The notes under the pieces: model-generated
The model's input: only the letters and a program-made list of their open reading frames with translations
What the model was told of the DNA's origin: nothing
Databases searched by the model: none
Part shown: piece by piece, positions 43,791-53,029 of the stretch
Numbering within the stretch: position 1 is the first letter of the stretch
Layout: the number at the start of each line of letters is the position of its first letter
Source: Paraglaciecola sp. T6c
GTDB taxonomy: Bacteria; Pseudomonadota; Gammaproteobacteria; Enterobacterales; Alteromonadaceae
Length of the DNA: 64,000 bases
NCBI RefSeq assembly: GCF_000014225.1
Contig: NC_008228.1
Coordinates: 868,001 to 932,000 of the forward strand
Reading direction: 5' to 3'
Made by a program: the position numbers and the translations under genes

Positions 43791-45152
43791 GTGCTTAAGA
43801 GACGACAAGTGCTAAAGGTAGGCTTGTTGCTTTGTTGTGTGGTTTGGCTGCTTGCTGGGCGTAGTGATTCAACTTACTACTTAGCCTTTCTAAATGCGCA
43901 AGCGGCCGTTCAATCGAATCCATTCCATTTTTTATACAAAGCTCATCAATATGGTGACCCAACAGCGTTATCTAGAATAAGCCAAGTAGCCATCGAATCT
44001 GACAATGGATATTGGTTACACTTCTCAAAATTAGCTGGCTCACCCCAAATTCAGGAGTATTTTTCTCACTTACAAGCAAGTAGAAAACGCAGTCGCGCTT
44101 CTGAAAAGGCATTTATCTACGTCGCATCACAAGGTGATGTAGATGCTCAGGTAGCGCTTTATCATCATTTTATCGTCAAGAATCAACGGCAAAAAGCGCA
44201 ATATTGGTTGGCAAAAGCTGCGCAGCAAGATGCAGGCAGTGCGGTGTACTATGCTGAATGGTTATCCCTGCTTGGCGAAGAAGAAAACGCTGTTGTTGCG
44301 TTGAGACAAGCTAGGAAAATCGGTAGTCGTCGTGCAACTGCTTTACTTAACATGATACGTTCTGAGGACAATTTCGCCTCCTCTGGGCGTAATTCGTCGC
44401 AAGAATGTGCCCTGCAGCTGCAAATGGTGGCTGGCACACTTCATTCTGTTTTACAGGGAGAGCGTTTTAAAACTCGTTTTGAAAAAGACACTCGATTAAA
44501 AGAGCTGCCTATCTGTATTAATCAACCTATTTGGCTCACATCACACGAACTCACTTGCTCAGCTAACTGGCGGGGTGCTCAGCGCTTAGGATGCGATATT
44601 ACCGCATTAAGTGTTCCTCTTATTAAGCAGAGTTTTACCCATATAGTGGTGCTTGCGGATAAGGGCAAAGCGAATGTACACAATGGGATTATGTTTTTAG
44701 ATAGCAAAGATGATTACAACGTTTTTGTACATGAACTCGCGCATTTTGCTGGTTTTGTAGATGAATATCCCTTGTCATCAGGATTAGCGAACAGCATTTG
44801 TAATTCGAATGATGCACCAAATCTAATCGTGAGCAAGGCGGCGAAAAAACCGAATATAAAGCAATGGCAAACTTTAGGGATGACTGCGCCCACGACAATG
44901 AGTGAATCTCGCACTTGTGATAATCACACAGCGCAAGGCTACAAACCAAGTAGAAAAATGACGTTTATGGAGTTTTACGACATCGCTTATATCCCACCTT
45001 ATTACCTAAAAGTATGGGCCGAACGTTTATTGGAAAAGCCCTTATTAACGCCTGCTTACATTAATTTATATCAAGGCTATGAGGCTAAAGGCGAGCCTGC
45101 GCGTGGCAAGTATTGGCGCGATCGTTACCAGCAGTACTTGCAAGCAGATTAA
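43791..45152 (+). CDS. Putative zincin metallopeptidase with SEL1/TPR-like repeats
   Basis: A 453-residue protein starting at GTG 43791. An N-terminal hydrophobic segment (about 9-23) looks like a signal or anchor. Residues ~45-195 contain helical pairs like SEL1/TPR repeats (GDVDAQVALYHHFIVKNQRQ, AQYWLAKAAQQDAG). Residues 313-326 read VHELAHFAGFVDEY: an HExxH zinc site (His314, Glu315, His318) followed by GFxDEY, the form seen in M64-like peptidases. Two flanking cysteine-rich stretches are present. I do not recognise the full family. Tight linkage to nlpI (6-bp gap) suggests cell envelope work. Confidence 0.7.
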   Translation: MLKRRQVLKVGLLLCCVVWLLAGRSDSTYYLAFLNAQAAVQSNPFHFLYKAHQYGDPTALSRISQVAIESDNGYWLHFSKLAGSPQIQEYFSHLQASRKRSRASEKAFIYVASQGDVDAQVALYHHFIVKNQRQKAQYWLAKAAQQDAGSAVYYAEWLSLLGEEENAVVALRQARKIGSRRATALLNMIRSEDNFASSGRNSSQECALQLQMVAGTLHSVLQGERFKTRFEKDTRLKELPICINQPIWLTSHELTCSANWRGAQRLGCDITALSVPLIKQSFTHIVVLADKGKANVHNGIMFLDSKDDYNVFVHELAHFAGFVDEYPLSSGLANSICNSNDAPNLIVSKAAKKPNIKQWQTLGMTAPTTMSESRTCDNHTAQGYKPSRKMTFMEFYDIAYIPPYYLKVWAERLLEKPLLTPAYINLYQGYEAKGEPARGKYWRDRYQQYLQAD

Positions 45153-45251
45153 GTCGGTGCGATTGAATATAACGGGAAGTGTGATTTTTGCTCACACTAT
45201 CGGTATACTACTCGGATTAATTATGATGTTTGTGGTAACCAAATAAGCACT

Positions 45252-46310
45252 ATGAATCAGGCACTTTCTATCGGTACGGTGGATTATCCGTTCCCGGCAA
45301 AACCAGCGCGATTAACTTCTGCTCAGCAACAAGATTACATCGACAAAATTAAACAATTGCTCATCGAGAAGAATGCCACGTTAGTTGCGCATTACTATAC
45401 TGATCATGAAATCCAAGCGCTAGCTGAAGAAACGGGTGGGTGCATTTCTGACTCCTTAGAAATGGCGCGCTTTGGCCGTGATTGCGATGCGCAAACACTT
45501 ATTGTTGCAGGTGTTCGCTTTATGGGTGAAACAGCAAAGATACTCAGCCCAGACAAAACCGTAATCATGCCGACCCTTGATGCCACTTGTTCATTGGATA
45601 TCGGCTGCCCAGAAGCCGAGTTTTCGGCGTTTTGTGATGCACATCCTGAGCATACCGTTGTGGTGTATGCCAATACATCTGCTGCGGTAAAAGCGCGTGC
45701 AGATTGGGTGGTAACATCAAGCATAGCCCTTGAAATCGTTGAACATTTAGACGCCCAAGGTAAAAAGATTATTTGGGCGCCTGATCGTCACTTAGGGTCA
45801 TACATAGCTAAAGAAACCGGTGCTGACATGCTAATGTGGCAGGGCGAATGTATCGTGCACGACGAGTTCTCAGCTAAAGCCCTGCGCGACATGAAGCACC
45901 TATACCCGGACGCTGCTGTGCTTGTACATCCAGAGTCACCCGCCAGTGTAGTGGAGTTAGCCGACGCTGTAGGGTCTACGACCCAGCTTATTAATGCTTC
46001 TCGCACGTTACCCAATGACACCTTTATCGTCGCCACTGACCGAGGCATCTTTTATAAGATGCAACAGTTAGAGCCGAACAAAACCTTTTTAGAAGCACCC
46101 ACTGCAGGCAATGGTGCAACGTGCAAAAGCTGTGCGCATTGCCCGTGGATGGCAATGAATGGATTAGAAGCGATTTACAAAGCGCTGACCGAGACGACAG
46201 GTCACGAAATATTCGTAGAGGATGAACTACGTAAAAAGGCCTTAGTACCGCTTGATCGAATGCTTGATTTTTCCGCTGAGCTGAAAATGAAGGTCACAGG
46301 CAACGCCTAG
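45252..46310 (+). CDS. nadA: Quinolinate synthase
   Basis: A 352-residue [4Fe-4S] enzyme that condenses iminoaspartate and dihydroxyacetone phosphate to quinolinate for NAD synthesis. The three cluster cysteines sit in [22 protein letters not shown] and [14 protein letters not shown]; other family signatures are HYYTDHEIQ and [12 protein letters not shown]. It is followed by a terminator at 46338. Length matches E. coli NadA (347). Confidence 0.97.
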   Translation: MNQALSIGTVDYPFPAKPARLTSAQQQDYIDKIKQLLIEKNATLVAHYYTDHEIQALAEETGGCISDSLEMARFGRDCDAQTLIVAGVRFMGETAKILSPDKTVIMPTLDATCSLDIGCPEAEFSAFCDAHPEHTVVVYANTSAAVKARADWVVTSSIALEIVEHLDAQGKKIIWAPDRHLGSYIAKETGADMLMWQGECIVHDEFSAKALRDMKHLYPDAAVLVHPESPASVVELADAVGSTTQLINASRTLPNDTFIVATDRGIFYKMQQLEPNKTFLEAPTAGNGATCKSCAHCPWMAMNGLEAIYKALTETTGHEIFVEDELRKKALVPLDRMLDFSAELKMKVTGNA

Positions 46311-46337
46311 TTCATTTCTCGTTAGTAATCCTGATTG

Positions 46338-46363
46338 AAAGCCAGCGAATGCTGGCTTTTTCA
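46338..46363 (+). terminator. Terminator after nadA
   Basis: Stem AAAGCCAGC / GCTGGCTTT with loop GAAT, followed by TTC and a second T-rich run. Confidence 0.88.
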
Positions 46364-46422
46364 TTTTTCGTCCACATAAACAGTATAGTGTTATGTTTTA
46401 ATTCGACTATTTAGGAGCAATC

Positions 46423-47016
46423 ATGCCAGATTTAAGCCGTTACAAAGGGATCGTTTTTGATATGGACGGTACGTTAATCGACTCAATGGGCTCCCACGCG
46501 GTTGCATGGCAACAAACCTGTGAACGTTTTGGTTATCCATACGATGCTCAATATATTCATGACTTAGGGGGAGTCCCCACGCGTCAAATAGCGCAGTTAC
46601 TGAATAAAAAGCACGGCATGGATCACAACTTAGATGAAGTTGCCGAGGTTAAGCGCCAAGCTTGGCTAGCGCTAGATGAAAACCTAACCGTGATCCAAGA
46701 TACGTTTGATGTAATGCAGCGTTACAAAGGCATCCTGAAAATGGGCGTTGGCACTGGCTCAGAGCGGGAAAACGCCATTCGAATGTTGACCGAAACCGGC
46801 CTGCTTGAAAGGGTTGAAACGGTCGTCACGGCGTCAGATGTTACCCATGGTAAACCCCATGGTGAAACATTCTTAACCGTCGCTAAAAACATGGGCCTGA
46901 ATGCTGACGAGTGTGTCGTGTTTGAAGACACTGAAATTGGCCGCCAAGCCGCACAACATGCAGGAATGGATTGCATCATGGTCATCAATGGCAAGATAGA
47001 GCTGCCTGTTGCTTAA
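46423..47016 (+). CDS. HAD-family sugar phosphatase, YqaB-like
   Basis: A 197-residue HAD-IA hydrolase. Motif I is VFDMDGTLIDS (nucleophile Asp13, acid/base Asp15), motif II is GVGTGSE, and the C-terminal motifs are KPHGETF and VVFEDTEIGRQAA. It resembles E. coli YqaB, which dephosphorylates fructose-1-phosphate and 6-phosphogluconate, and beta-phosphoglucomutase-like enzymes. AGGAGC lies upstream of the ATG. Monocistronic. Confidence 0.88.
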   Translation: MPDLSRYKGIVFDMDGTLIDSMGSHAVAWQQTCERFGYPYDAQYIHDLGGVPTRQIAQLLNKKHGMDHNLDEVAEVKRQAWLALDENLTVIQDTFDVMQRYKGILKMGVGTGSERENAIRMLTETGLLERVETVVTASDVTHGKPHGETFLTVAKNMGLNADECVVFEDTEIGRQAAQHAGMDCIMVINGKIELPVA

Positions 47017-47213
47017 ACACTAGTTAACCCGGTTTATGACGCTTATTTAGTATTAATCGTTTAGATAATGAGCGTCTTAACCGCCTAATCAAACTAAACA
47101 CTTGCGCAGGCCAAAGGTTTTCCCTAACATACGCGCCTGCTGAAAAGCTTGTTAGACATTACTAGTAAGACGCAATGCGCTGTTATTGCAGGTTGGCAAG
47201 CACAGACTGAAAA

Positions 47214-47627
47214 GTTTTGGAGAGGTGGGTGAAGCCGGCCTCTTTAGGTGCGTAGCACCGCCCGGCTGAACGGCCGGACATGGATGTACGGACTGGGTGC
47301 CGATCATCATGGACGTGTTAACTTCGATAATTTTTCGAAGAGTAAATTATAGTTTTGGAGAGGTGGGTGAAGCCGGCCTCTTTAGGTGCGTAGCACCGCC
47401 CGGCTGAACGGCCGGACATGGATGTTCGGACTGGGTGCTGATCATCATGGACGTGTTAACTTCGATAATTTTTCGAAGAGCAAATAAAAGTTTTGGAGAG
47501 GTGGGTGAAGCCGGCCTCTTTAGGTGCGAAGCACCGCCCGGCTGAACGGCCGGACATGGATGTACGGACTGGGTGCCGATCATCATGGACGTGTTAACTT
47601 CGATAATTTTTCGAAGAGTAAATTAGA
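47214..47627 (+). repeat. Three 138-bp tandem repeats carrying the 5' end of tRNA-Ser
   Basis: Units start at 47214, 47352 and 47490, exactly 138 bp apart, and the next phase position (47628) is the tRNA leader itself. Each unit opens GTTTTGGAGAGGTGG, which contains the first ten bases of the adjacent tRNA-Ser, then diverges from the tRNA. Each contains a hairpin GGTGC-GTA-GCACC inside AGCCGG/CCGGCT arms, and a second hairpin CTTCGA/TCGAAG near its end. Differences between units are few: GTA to GAA in the hairpin loop of unit 3, two changes in unit 2, and the last 7 bases. Probably transcribed with the tRNA. Confidence 0.92.
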
Positions 47628-47632
47628 GTTTT

Positions 47633-47722
47633 GGAGAGGTGGCTGAGTGGCTGAAGGCGCACGCCTGGAAAGTGTGTTTAGGGTTAAACCTAACGAGGGT
47701 TCGAATCCCTCTCTCTCCGCCA
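47633..47722 (+). tRNA. tRNA-Ser (GGA anticodon)
   Basis: Ninety-base class II tRNA with encoded CCA. Acceptor GGAGAGG pairs with TCTCTCC, discriminator G. The anticodon stem-loop contains CTGGAAA (anticodon GGA), there is a long variable arm as expected for serine, and the T-arm is GAGGGTTCGAATCCCTC. Preceded in phase by three 138-bp repeats and followed by a terminator. Confidence 0.96.
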
Positions 47723-47727
47723 AATAA

Positions 47728-47763
47728 TAAAAAAGCCCCTACGTTTTTCGTAGGGGCTTTTTT
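47728..47763 (+). terminator. Terminator after tRNA-Ser
   Basis: Stem AAAAAGCCCCTACG / CGTAGGGGCTTTTT with loop TTTTT. Typical tRNA operon terminator. Confidence 0.92.
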
Positions 47764-47920
47764 ATTGTCTCGAATTTACGAGGATTTGATGTTGCCCTTT
47801 CAAGTTTGACGTTTTTGTGGGCAAAAAACGCACTGCTTTCGCTACCCAAAGGCGAGCCTGTGAGTGAGCCTGAGGACATCCCTTAATGTCACTAACTTTT
47901 CCATCGTGCTTATTTAGTTG

Positions 47921-49570
47921 CTAATCGTTCCAATGTCTGTCGATAATTCTCTGTATGTGCGGGTATTTAGCGTCTGTTTCGCCGTACATGGCTCTTTGTT
48001 CTTGTAACTCTGACTTCAGAGAAGCTATCACGCTGCTATAACGGGGATCGTAATAAACATTATTTTGTTCTGAAGGATCGTTCTTCAGGTCGTATAGTTC
48101 CCATGCAACGGGTGTGTCGATGGTATTGTTCGAACGTCCTGTTTTATTCAGCCATGCTTTATCGTAAAACGGGTAGGGGGAGTCCATGTGGTTCGTCCCA
48201 TAGTAAAAAACCAATTTATACTCTTTACTTCTCACGCCAAAGTGGGCGGGTACGTCGTGATACGCTCTGTGAGTCCAGTAGCGATAGTAACTCGCCGTGC
48301 GCCATTGTTCGGGGGGTTGTGAAAATAACGCTGTTTTAAAGCTTTTTCCGTGCATATATTTTGGGGTGCTGATATTCGCAAGGTCTAAAATAAAAGGGGC
48401 GAAGTCAGTGTTGTTAATCAACAAGTCGCTTTGTATGCCCGTTTCACTGGCATCAGGATGCTTAACAATAAGCGGCATTCTGATAGATTCATCAAATATC
48501 CAACGTTTATCTTGTAAGTCATGCTCACCGAGCATCATGCCTTGGTCAGACGTATATATAATGATGGTGTTCTTGTATTGGCCGGTATCTCTGAGAGTCT
48601 GAATTAACCGCGCTACGTTATCGTCAACTCCTTTTACGCAGCGAAGATATGCCTTCAAATATTTTTGATACGCTTGGCGGGTAAATTCTTCTTCACTTAA
48701 ATTTGGGTCAACGCCTAAGTCTATTCCCATGCTTCGCCGATTGTTTCTGCGTGACACTGAGGTGCCAATATCGGCTCTTAGGGTATCGTTTTTACCTCTT
48801 GTCGCAATAGAACCGAATGTTTTGGCTACAGCGTATAAATCATCTGGCTCAGGGATAGTTTCAGCAGCGAGGAAGTCTTCATAGCGCGGCGCGTACTTAA
48901 ACATATCGTGAGGGGCTTTAAATTGATGCATCAAGAAAAACGGCTTATTGGCCACTCGGTTTTCTAACCATTCGATCGATAAATCAGTTACAACATCTGA
49001 AGAATGCCCAGTGTATTGCGTTTCGTTTTCAGGCCAAGGCTTGGGGCCTCTTGTTCTAAACTCAGGGTCAAAGTACGTGCCTTGAGACTCAAGTACCTGA
49101 TAGTAATCAAATGCACCTGGTTCTGCTTTTAAATGCCACTTTCCAATGATGGCAGTCTCGTAGCCCGCCTCTTTCATTAATCGCGGTAAGTGCTGCTGGG
49201 ATGTCGCGATTTTCCCCCTGAGATCGAGTACGCCGTTCGTTTGACTGTATTGACCGGTTAATATCGTTGCACGGCTCGGTGTGCAAATCGAATTAGTCAC
49301 GAATACGTTGGTAAAGGTCATGCCTTCATTTGCCAAGGCATCTAGATTTGGAGTGGGGTTAAGTTCAGCTAAGCGCCCCTGATATGCGCCTACTGCGTGA
49401 GCCGCATGATCATCCGTCATGATGTATAGAATATTGTATTGCTGGGTTTCGTTGCTTGTACTGGAAGCGCTAGAAGTCGTCGAGTTAGTGGAAGAAGACT
49501 CAGCCGATACACATCCCCCGAGCGCAAAAACAGTTGCCAACGTGAGTAGCACTTTTAATTTTAACGTCAT
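47921..49570 (-). CDS. Type I (formylglycine) sulfatase, lipoprotein
   Basis: A 549-residue sulfatase. The signal ends in lipobox LGGC (Cys20), so it is lipid-anchored in the envelope. The active-site signature is ICTPSRATILTG with Cys96 as the residue matured to formylglycine. Calcium-binding DD (53-54), GKWHLK, HQFKAPHDMF and TSDQGMMLGEHD follow in order. The phrase FFLMHQFKAPHDMF is reminiscent of the SulfAtlas S1_11-type exo-sulfatases, but I cannot assign a subfamily with certainty. It is divergent from the IclR gene and at the edge of the galactose-acid locus, so a sulfated algal galactan fragment is a likely substrate. Confidence 0.93.
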   Translation of the reverse strand: MTLKLKVLLTLATVFALGGCVSAESSSTNSTTSSASSTSNETQQYNILYIMTDDHAAHAVGAYQGRLAELNPTPNLDALANEGMTFTNVFVTNSICTPSRATILTGQYSQTNGVLDLRGKIATSQQHLPRLMKEAGYETAIIGKWHLKAEPGAFDYYQVLESQGTYFDPEFRTRGPKPWPENETQYTGHSSDVVTDLSIEWLENRVANKPFFLMHQFKAPHDMFKYAPRYEDFLAAETIPEPDDLYAVAKTFGSIATRGKNDTLRADIGTSVSRRNNRRSMGIDLGVDPNLSEEEFTRQAYQKYLKAYLRCVKGVDDNVARLIQTLRDTGQYKNTIIIYTSDQGMMLGEHDLQDKRWIFDESIRMPLIVKHPDASETGIQSDLLINNTDFAPFILDLANISTPKYMHGKSFKTALFSQPPEQWRTASYYRYWTHRAYHDVPAHFGVRSKEYKLVFYYGTNHMDSPYPFYDKAWLNKTGRSNNTIDTPVAWELYDLKNDPSEQNNVYYDPRYSSVIASLKSELQEQRAMYGETDAKYPHIQRIIDRHWND

Positions 49571-49822
49571 GGTGTCACCTTAAATAAATTGTATTTGATA
49601 ATCTAAAATTAAATATAAAAAATATCAATCGGTAATGTGACTTGTTTCCCCGTTTGGTCAGAAAGATACCTCGTTTCAGTTGGTTATTTTTTGAGTTAAC
49701 CTATCGACATCCACTCAAAAGGCTCTAAAATTGATATATGCTTTTTGAAATTTTGTATTTGAAAAAGAAAGATCAACGCCACTCTGCTTGCAAGGGCAAA
49801 CTAAACGAATAAGGTTTTAAAT

Positions 49823-50581
49823 ATGGAAGCGACATCATCGAAGAAGTACTCAGCGCCTGCCCTAGAAAAGGGATTAGATATTCTCGAGCTATTATCCAAA
49901 GACGCCACCCCTTTGAGTACTTCCACCATAGCGGAGAAGCTGGGTCGTTCAAATGCAGAAATTTACCGAATGATTTTAGTATTGGAACAACGAGGATATA
50001 TTGAAAAAAGTGAGGATATCGACGGATATCAAGTCACTCGCCGATTGTTGCAGTTGGGTACTGAGCACGAGCCAATCAAAGATATTCTAGAATATGCGCA
50101 ACCTATCATGCGTTCTCTAGCAGAAAAAACCAGTATGTCGTGTCATATTGCTGTGGAATCACAAGAACAGATTGTGGTTATTTCTCGGGTAGAAACACCA
50201 AGTAACTTGTCGTACTCGGTGAGAGTAGGCTATCGCCGCCCCATCGTTTTTGCCGCATCCGGGCGAATTTTGTTTGTTAATCAGTCGGCCGAGAAGAAAG
50301 AGTCAATGATTAACTTACTTAAAAAGCACCACAGTGAAGATGAAGTTAAGCAATTTATGGCGGATTGCAAAAAGGTCTCTAAGCAAGGCTACTTGAAAGC
50401 CCCCAGTGCATTTGTGCACGGAGTGACTGATTTGTCTTACCCAATCATTGATTCAGACCACGCCGTTGCTACGCTCACAATCCCTTATATCATGGGCATT
50501 GATGACGTACTTAAAGAGCTAAAAGTGGCAGCTGAAGAAATTTCTAAAGCGGTCTCTTATGGGATTGTACGAAAACTTTAG
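49823..50581 (+). CDS. IclR-family transcriptional regulator
   Basis: A 252-residue regulator with an N-terminal winged helix (about 12-75; LDILELLSKDATPLSTSTIA, SNAEIYRMILVLEQRGYIEK) and a C-terminal GAF-like effector domain (RVGYRRPIVFAASGRILF). IclR proteins in sugar-acid loci (KdgR and relatives) respond to pathway intermediates. It is divergent from the sulfatase and precedes the oxidation genes, so it most likely controls this locus. A weak stem-loop terminator (GAGCGA/TCGCTC, 50608-50632) follows. Confidence 0.9.
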   Translation: MEATSSKKYSAPALEKGLDILELLSKDATPLSTSTIAEKLGRSNAEIYRMILVLEQRGYIEKSEDIDGYQVTRRLLQLGTEHEPIKDILEYAQPIMRSLAEKTSMSCHIAVESQEQIVVISRVETPSNLSYSVRVGYRRPIVFAASGRILFVNQSAEKKESMINLLKKHHSEDEVKQFMADCKKVSKQGYLKAPSAFVHGVTDLSYPIIDSDHAVATLTIPYIMGIDDVLKELKVAAEEISKAVSYGIVRKL

Positions 50582-50607
50582 GCCTCATTAGTTTACATTA
50601 ACGTTTT

Positions 50608-50640
50608 GAGCGATTGCGCCACGCTTTCGCTCTTTTATTC
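50608..50640 (+). terminator. Possible terminator after iclR gene
   Basis: Six-base stem GAGCGA / TCGCTC with a 13-base loop, then TTTTATT. Modest strength. Confidence 0.5.
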
Positions 50641-51172
50641 CGCTCTACTATTCCTGCTCTTCACGCCTCTAATTAAATTTCTCTTTCTCCTTTCAAATCT
50701 ACTGTTTACCTCTGGCTTTTTGCTTCGTCTAACTCTGCTACGCGCCATCACGAAGCGCAATTATACTAGCGTGGTGAAGTAAGAGCTTAGTGCCGCACTC
50801 ACAGGCGTCCCCCTTCTCGTTATTCTTAGTGCTTTATGCGCATCTACGCGCTTAGAAGAAGCGATATTATTTTATTTATCCAAATGTTTATTTATAGATA
50901 AATACAATATGTTTCTGTATGTAACGGGACATATCATTATTTCGGTATGTTTTAAGTCATACTGAAGCCAAGGTTTTAGGGCATTTTGCAGCGTGTTTAT
51001 GGCACGTCAGCTACTATTCTAAAATTGCAGAAGTGATGTTTTTGGGTTGGTTTAATTTATTAAATATAAATAAATATATTCATATACAAAAATAAAGTTA
51101 GAAATTTATATCCTAAGTGTTATGATTTTCACATGATTAAGTGAACCAGAAGACCGTTTAGGATCCCCTTTG
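50641..51172. other. Gene-free region upstream of the L-galactonate dehydrogenase-like gene
   Basis: About 530 bp, very AT-rich in the last 290 bp. It contains AAATACA (50900-50906), also found in three other places in this locus, and AT-rich partial palindromes (TTTATTTATAGATAAATA). No convincing ORF or RNA was seen. It must hold the promoter of the catabolic genes. Confidence 0.45.
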
Positions 51173-52189
51173 ATGAAAACTATCGTATGTATTGAGCCCG
51201 GTATTTTAGAAAAACGAGATGTCGAAAAACCATCACCTAGCGCAGGCGAAGTGCTAGTTAAGATTAAATCTATTGGTATTTGCGGTACTGATATTCACGC
51301 CTACGCAGGGAACCAACCTTTTTTTGAATACCCCCGAGTTCTAGGTCACGAATTGTCAGGTACAATTGTTAGCCTTGGTGAGGGCGTTGAGCTCCCAGTG
51401 GGCTCATCGGTTTACATCATTCCTTATTTGCATTGCGGTGATTGCATTGCGTGCAACAATGGTAAGCCGAACTGCTGCACTAATATTGAAGTATTAGGAG
51501 TGCACCGAGATGGTGGCATGTGTGAGTACCTAAGTGTGCCAGCGTCAGCAGTCGTGATATCTGATGGACTTTCATTTAACGACATGGCAATAATCGAATG
51601 TCTTGCTATTGGTGCTCATGCCGTTAGGCGAGCACAGCTGACCAAAGATGACACTGTTCTGGTTCAAGGTGCAGGGCCTATAGGATTAAGCACTGCGCAG
51701 TTTGCGAAAGTAGCGGGCGCAAAAGTCTTTGTCTCAGATATCAAACAAGACAAACTCACTTTCTGTAAAGAAGAATATAACTTAGACGCAGTGGTGGATG
51801 CATCAGGTGATGTAAATGCGCAATTAGCCGCACTGACCGACGGCCAATATCCAACTGTGATAATGGATTGCACTGGTAATGTGAACGCTATGCAGTCGAC
51901 ATTCACTAACTTGGCCCATGGCGGAAAAATCGTATTTATTAGTGTCATTAAAAAAGACATTTGCTTTAATGATCCTGAGTTTCATAAGCGTGAAACAACC
52001 TTATTAGGTAGTAGAAACGCAACGTTAGAGGATTTTGAATTTGTCGTTAACTGTTTGAAAGATGGCTCAGTGGTAAGTCGATCTTTAGTGACCCATACGG
52101 GGAAATTTAGTGAAGTGATGGATACGTTCGAAAGCTGGACAAAACCAGAAACCGGTGTGATTAAAGCCGTGGTAGAAATGGACGAGTAA
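51173..52189 (+). CDS. lgoD: L-galactonate 5-dehydrogenase-like zinc alcohol dehydrogenase
   Basis: A 338-residue medium-chain dehydrogenase. Catalytic zinc ligands Cys37, His59 and Glu60 ([11 protein letters not shown]), four structural-zinc cysteines ([16 protein letters not shown]) and a Rossmann motif (GAGPIGLS) are all present. Stretches [30 protein letters not shown] and [18 protein letters not shown] closely recall E. coli YjjN/LgoD, which oxidises L-galactonate to D-tagaturonate. ATG 51173 is chosen over a TTG three bases before. Its stop overlaps the next start (TAATG). The reaction is assigned by resemblance and context; L-fuconate or L-idonate oxidation are alternatives. Confidence 0.8.
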
Positions 52190-53019
52190 TGAGAATTGAT
52201 GCACACCAACATTTTTGGGCGTACAACCCTGAAGAGTTTGATTGGATAGGCGAAGATGAGGGTGTTTTAAAGCGCGATTATTTTCCTCCGGCACTAGAAG
52301 CAGAAGCTGGGGCCAATGGGGTTGATGGCACTGTGGTTGTTCAAGCCCGTCAATCTATTGAGGAAACGCAGTGGTTGCTGTCTCTCGCTCAACAGTTTCC
52401 ACTAATCAAGGGCGTTGTTGGTTGGGTTGACTTAATGAACCCGAGCTTAGAGCAACAGCTTTTAAGCTGGCAAAACGAGCAGGTCCTGAAGGGGTTTCGG
52501 CATGTGCTTCAAGGTGAGCCCGATCCGAACTTTATGCTACAACCTCGCTTTGTCGAAGGTTTGAAATTGTTGCATCAATTTGACTATACCTATGACTTAC
52601 TGATTTTCGCCGCTCAGTTACCCCAAGCGCGTCAGCTTTTAGATACCTTACCCCAGCACAGGATCGTTATCGATCACATTGCCAAACCTGATATTGCTTC
52701 AGGTGAAGGTTTCGCCCAGTGGAAAGCGCACATGCAGGCCATTGCTGAACACCAAAATGTGTATTGTAAGATTTCCGGCATGGTCACCGAGGCTAGCCAC
52801 AAAGACTGGCAAGAAGCTGATTTCATCCCCTATATGGATGTGGTGTTTTCCGCCTTTGGCCCTGAAAGAGTCATGTTCGGTTCAGACTGGCCAGTGTGCC
52901 AACTCGCAGCGACGTACCCAGAAGTAATACAGATCGTTGAACGATATGTCACCCGTCTGTACCCAGAATTTTCGCAGCATGTATTTGGCTTAAATGCCGA
53001 ACGATTCTACCGATTGTAG
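52189..53019 (+). CDS. COG3618 amidohydrolase-fold sugar lactonase
   Basis: A 276-residue TIM-barrel hydrolase of the L-fuconolactonase group. Metal and catalytic residues are in the N-terminal HQHFW motif, IDHIAKPD and FGSDWPVC. These enzymes open L-fucono- or L-galactono-1,5-lactone, the product of the sugar 1-dehydrogenase. The start overlaps the dehydrogenase stop by one base and the next gene starts 10 bases later, so the three are one operon. Between L-fucono- and L-galactonolactone the sequence alone cannot decide; the neighbours favour galactonolactone. Confidence 0.85.
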
Positions 53020-53029
53020 TGAGGTTATT

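Noticed and set aside
47347-47586. 79-codon minus-strand frame with internal repeats
   Set aside because: It is only a translation of the 138-bp repeats; 138 is divisible by three, so the frame stays open by arithmetic.
47214-47627. CRISPR-like array
   Set aside because: Units are contiguous 138-bp copies with no spacers and no cas genes nearby.
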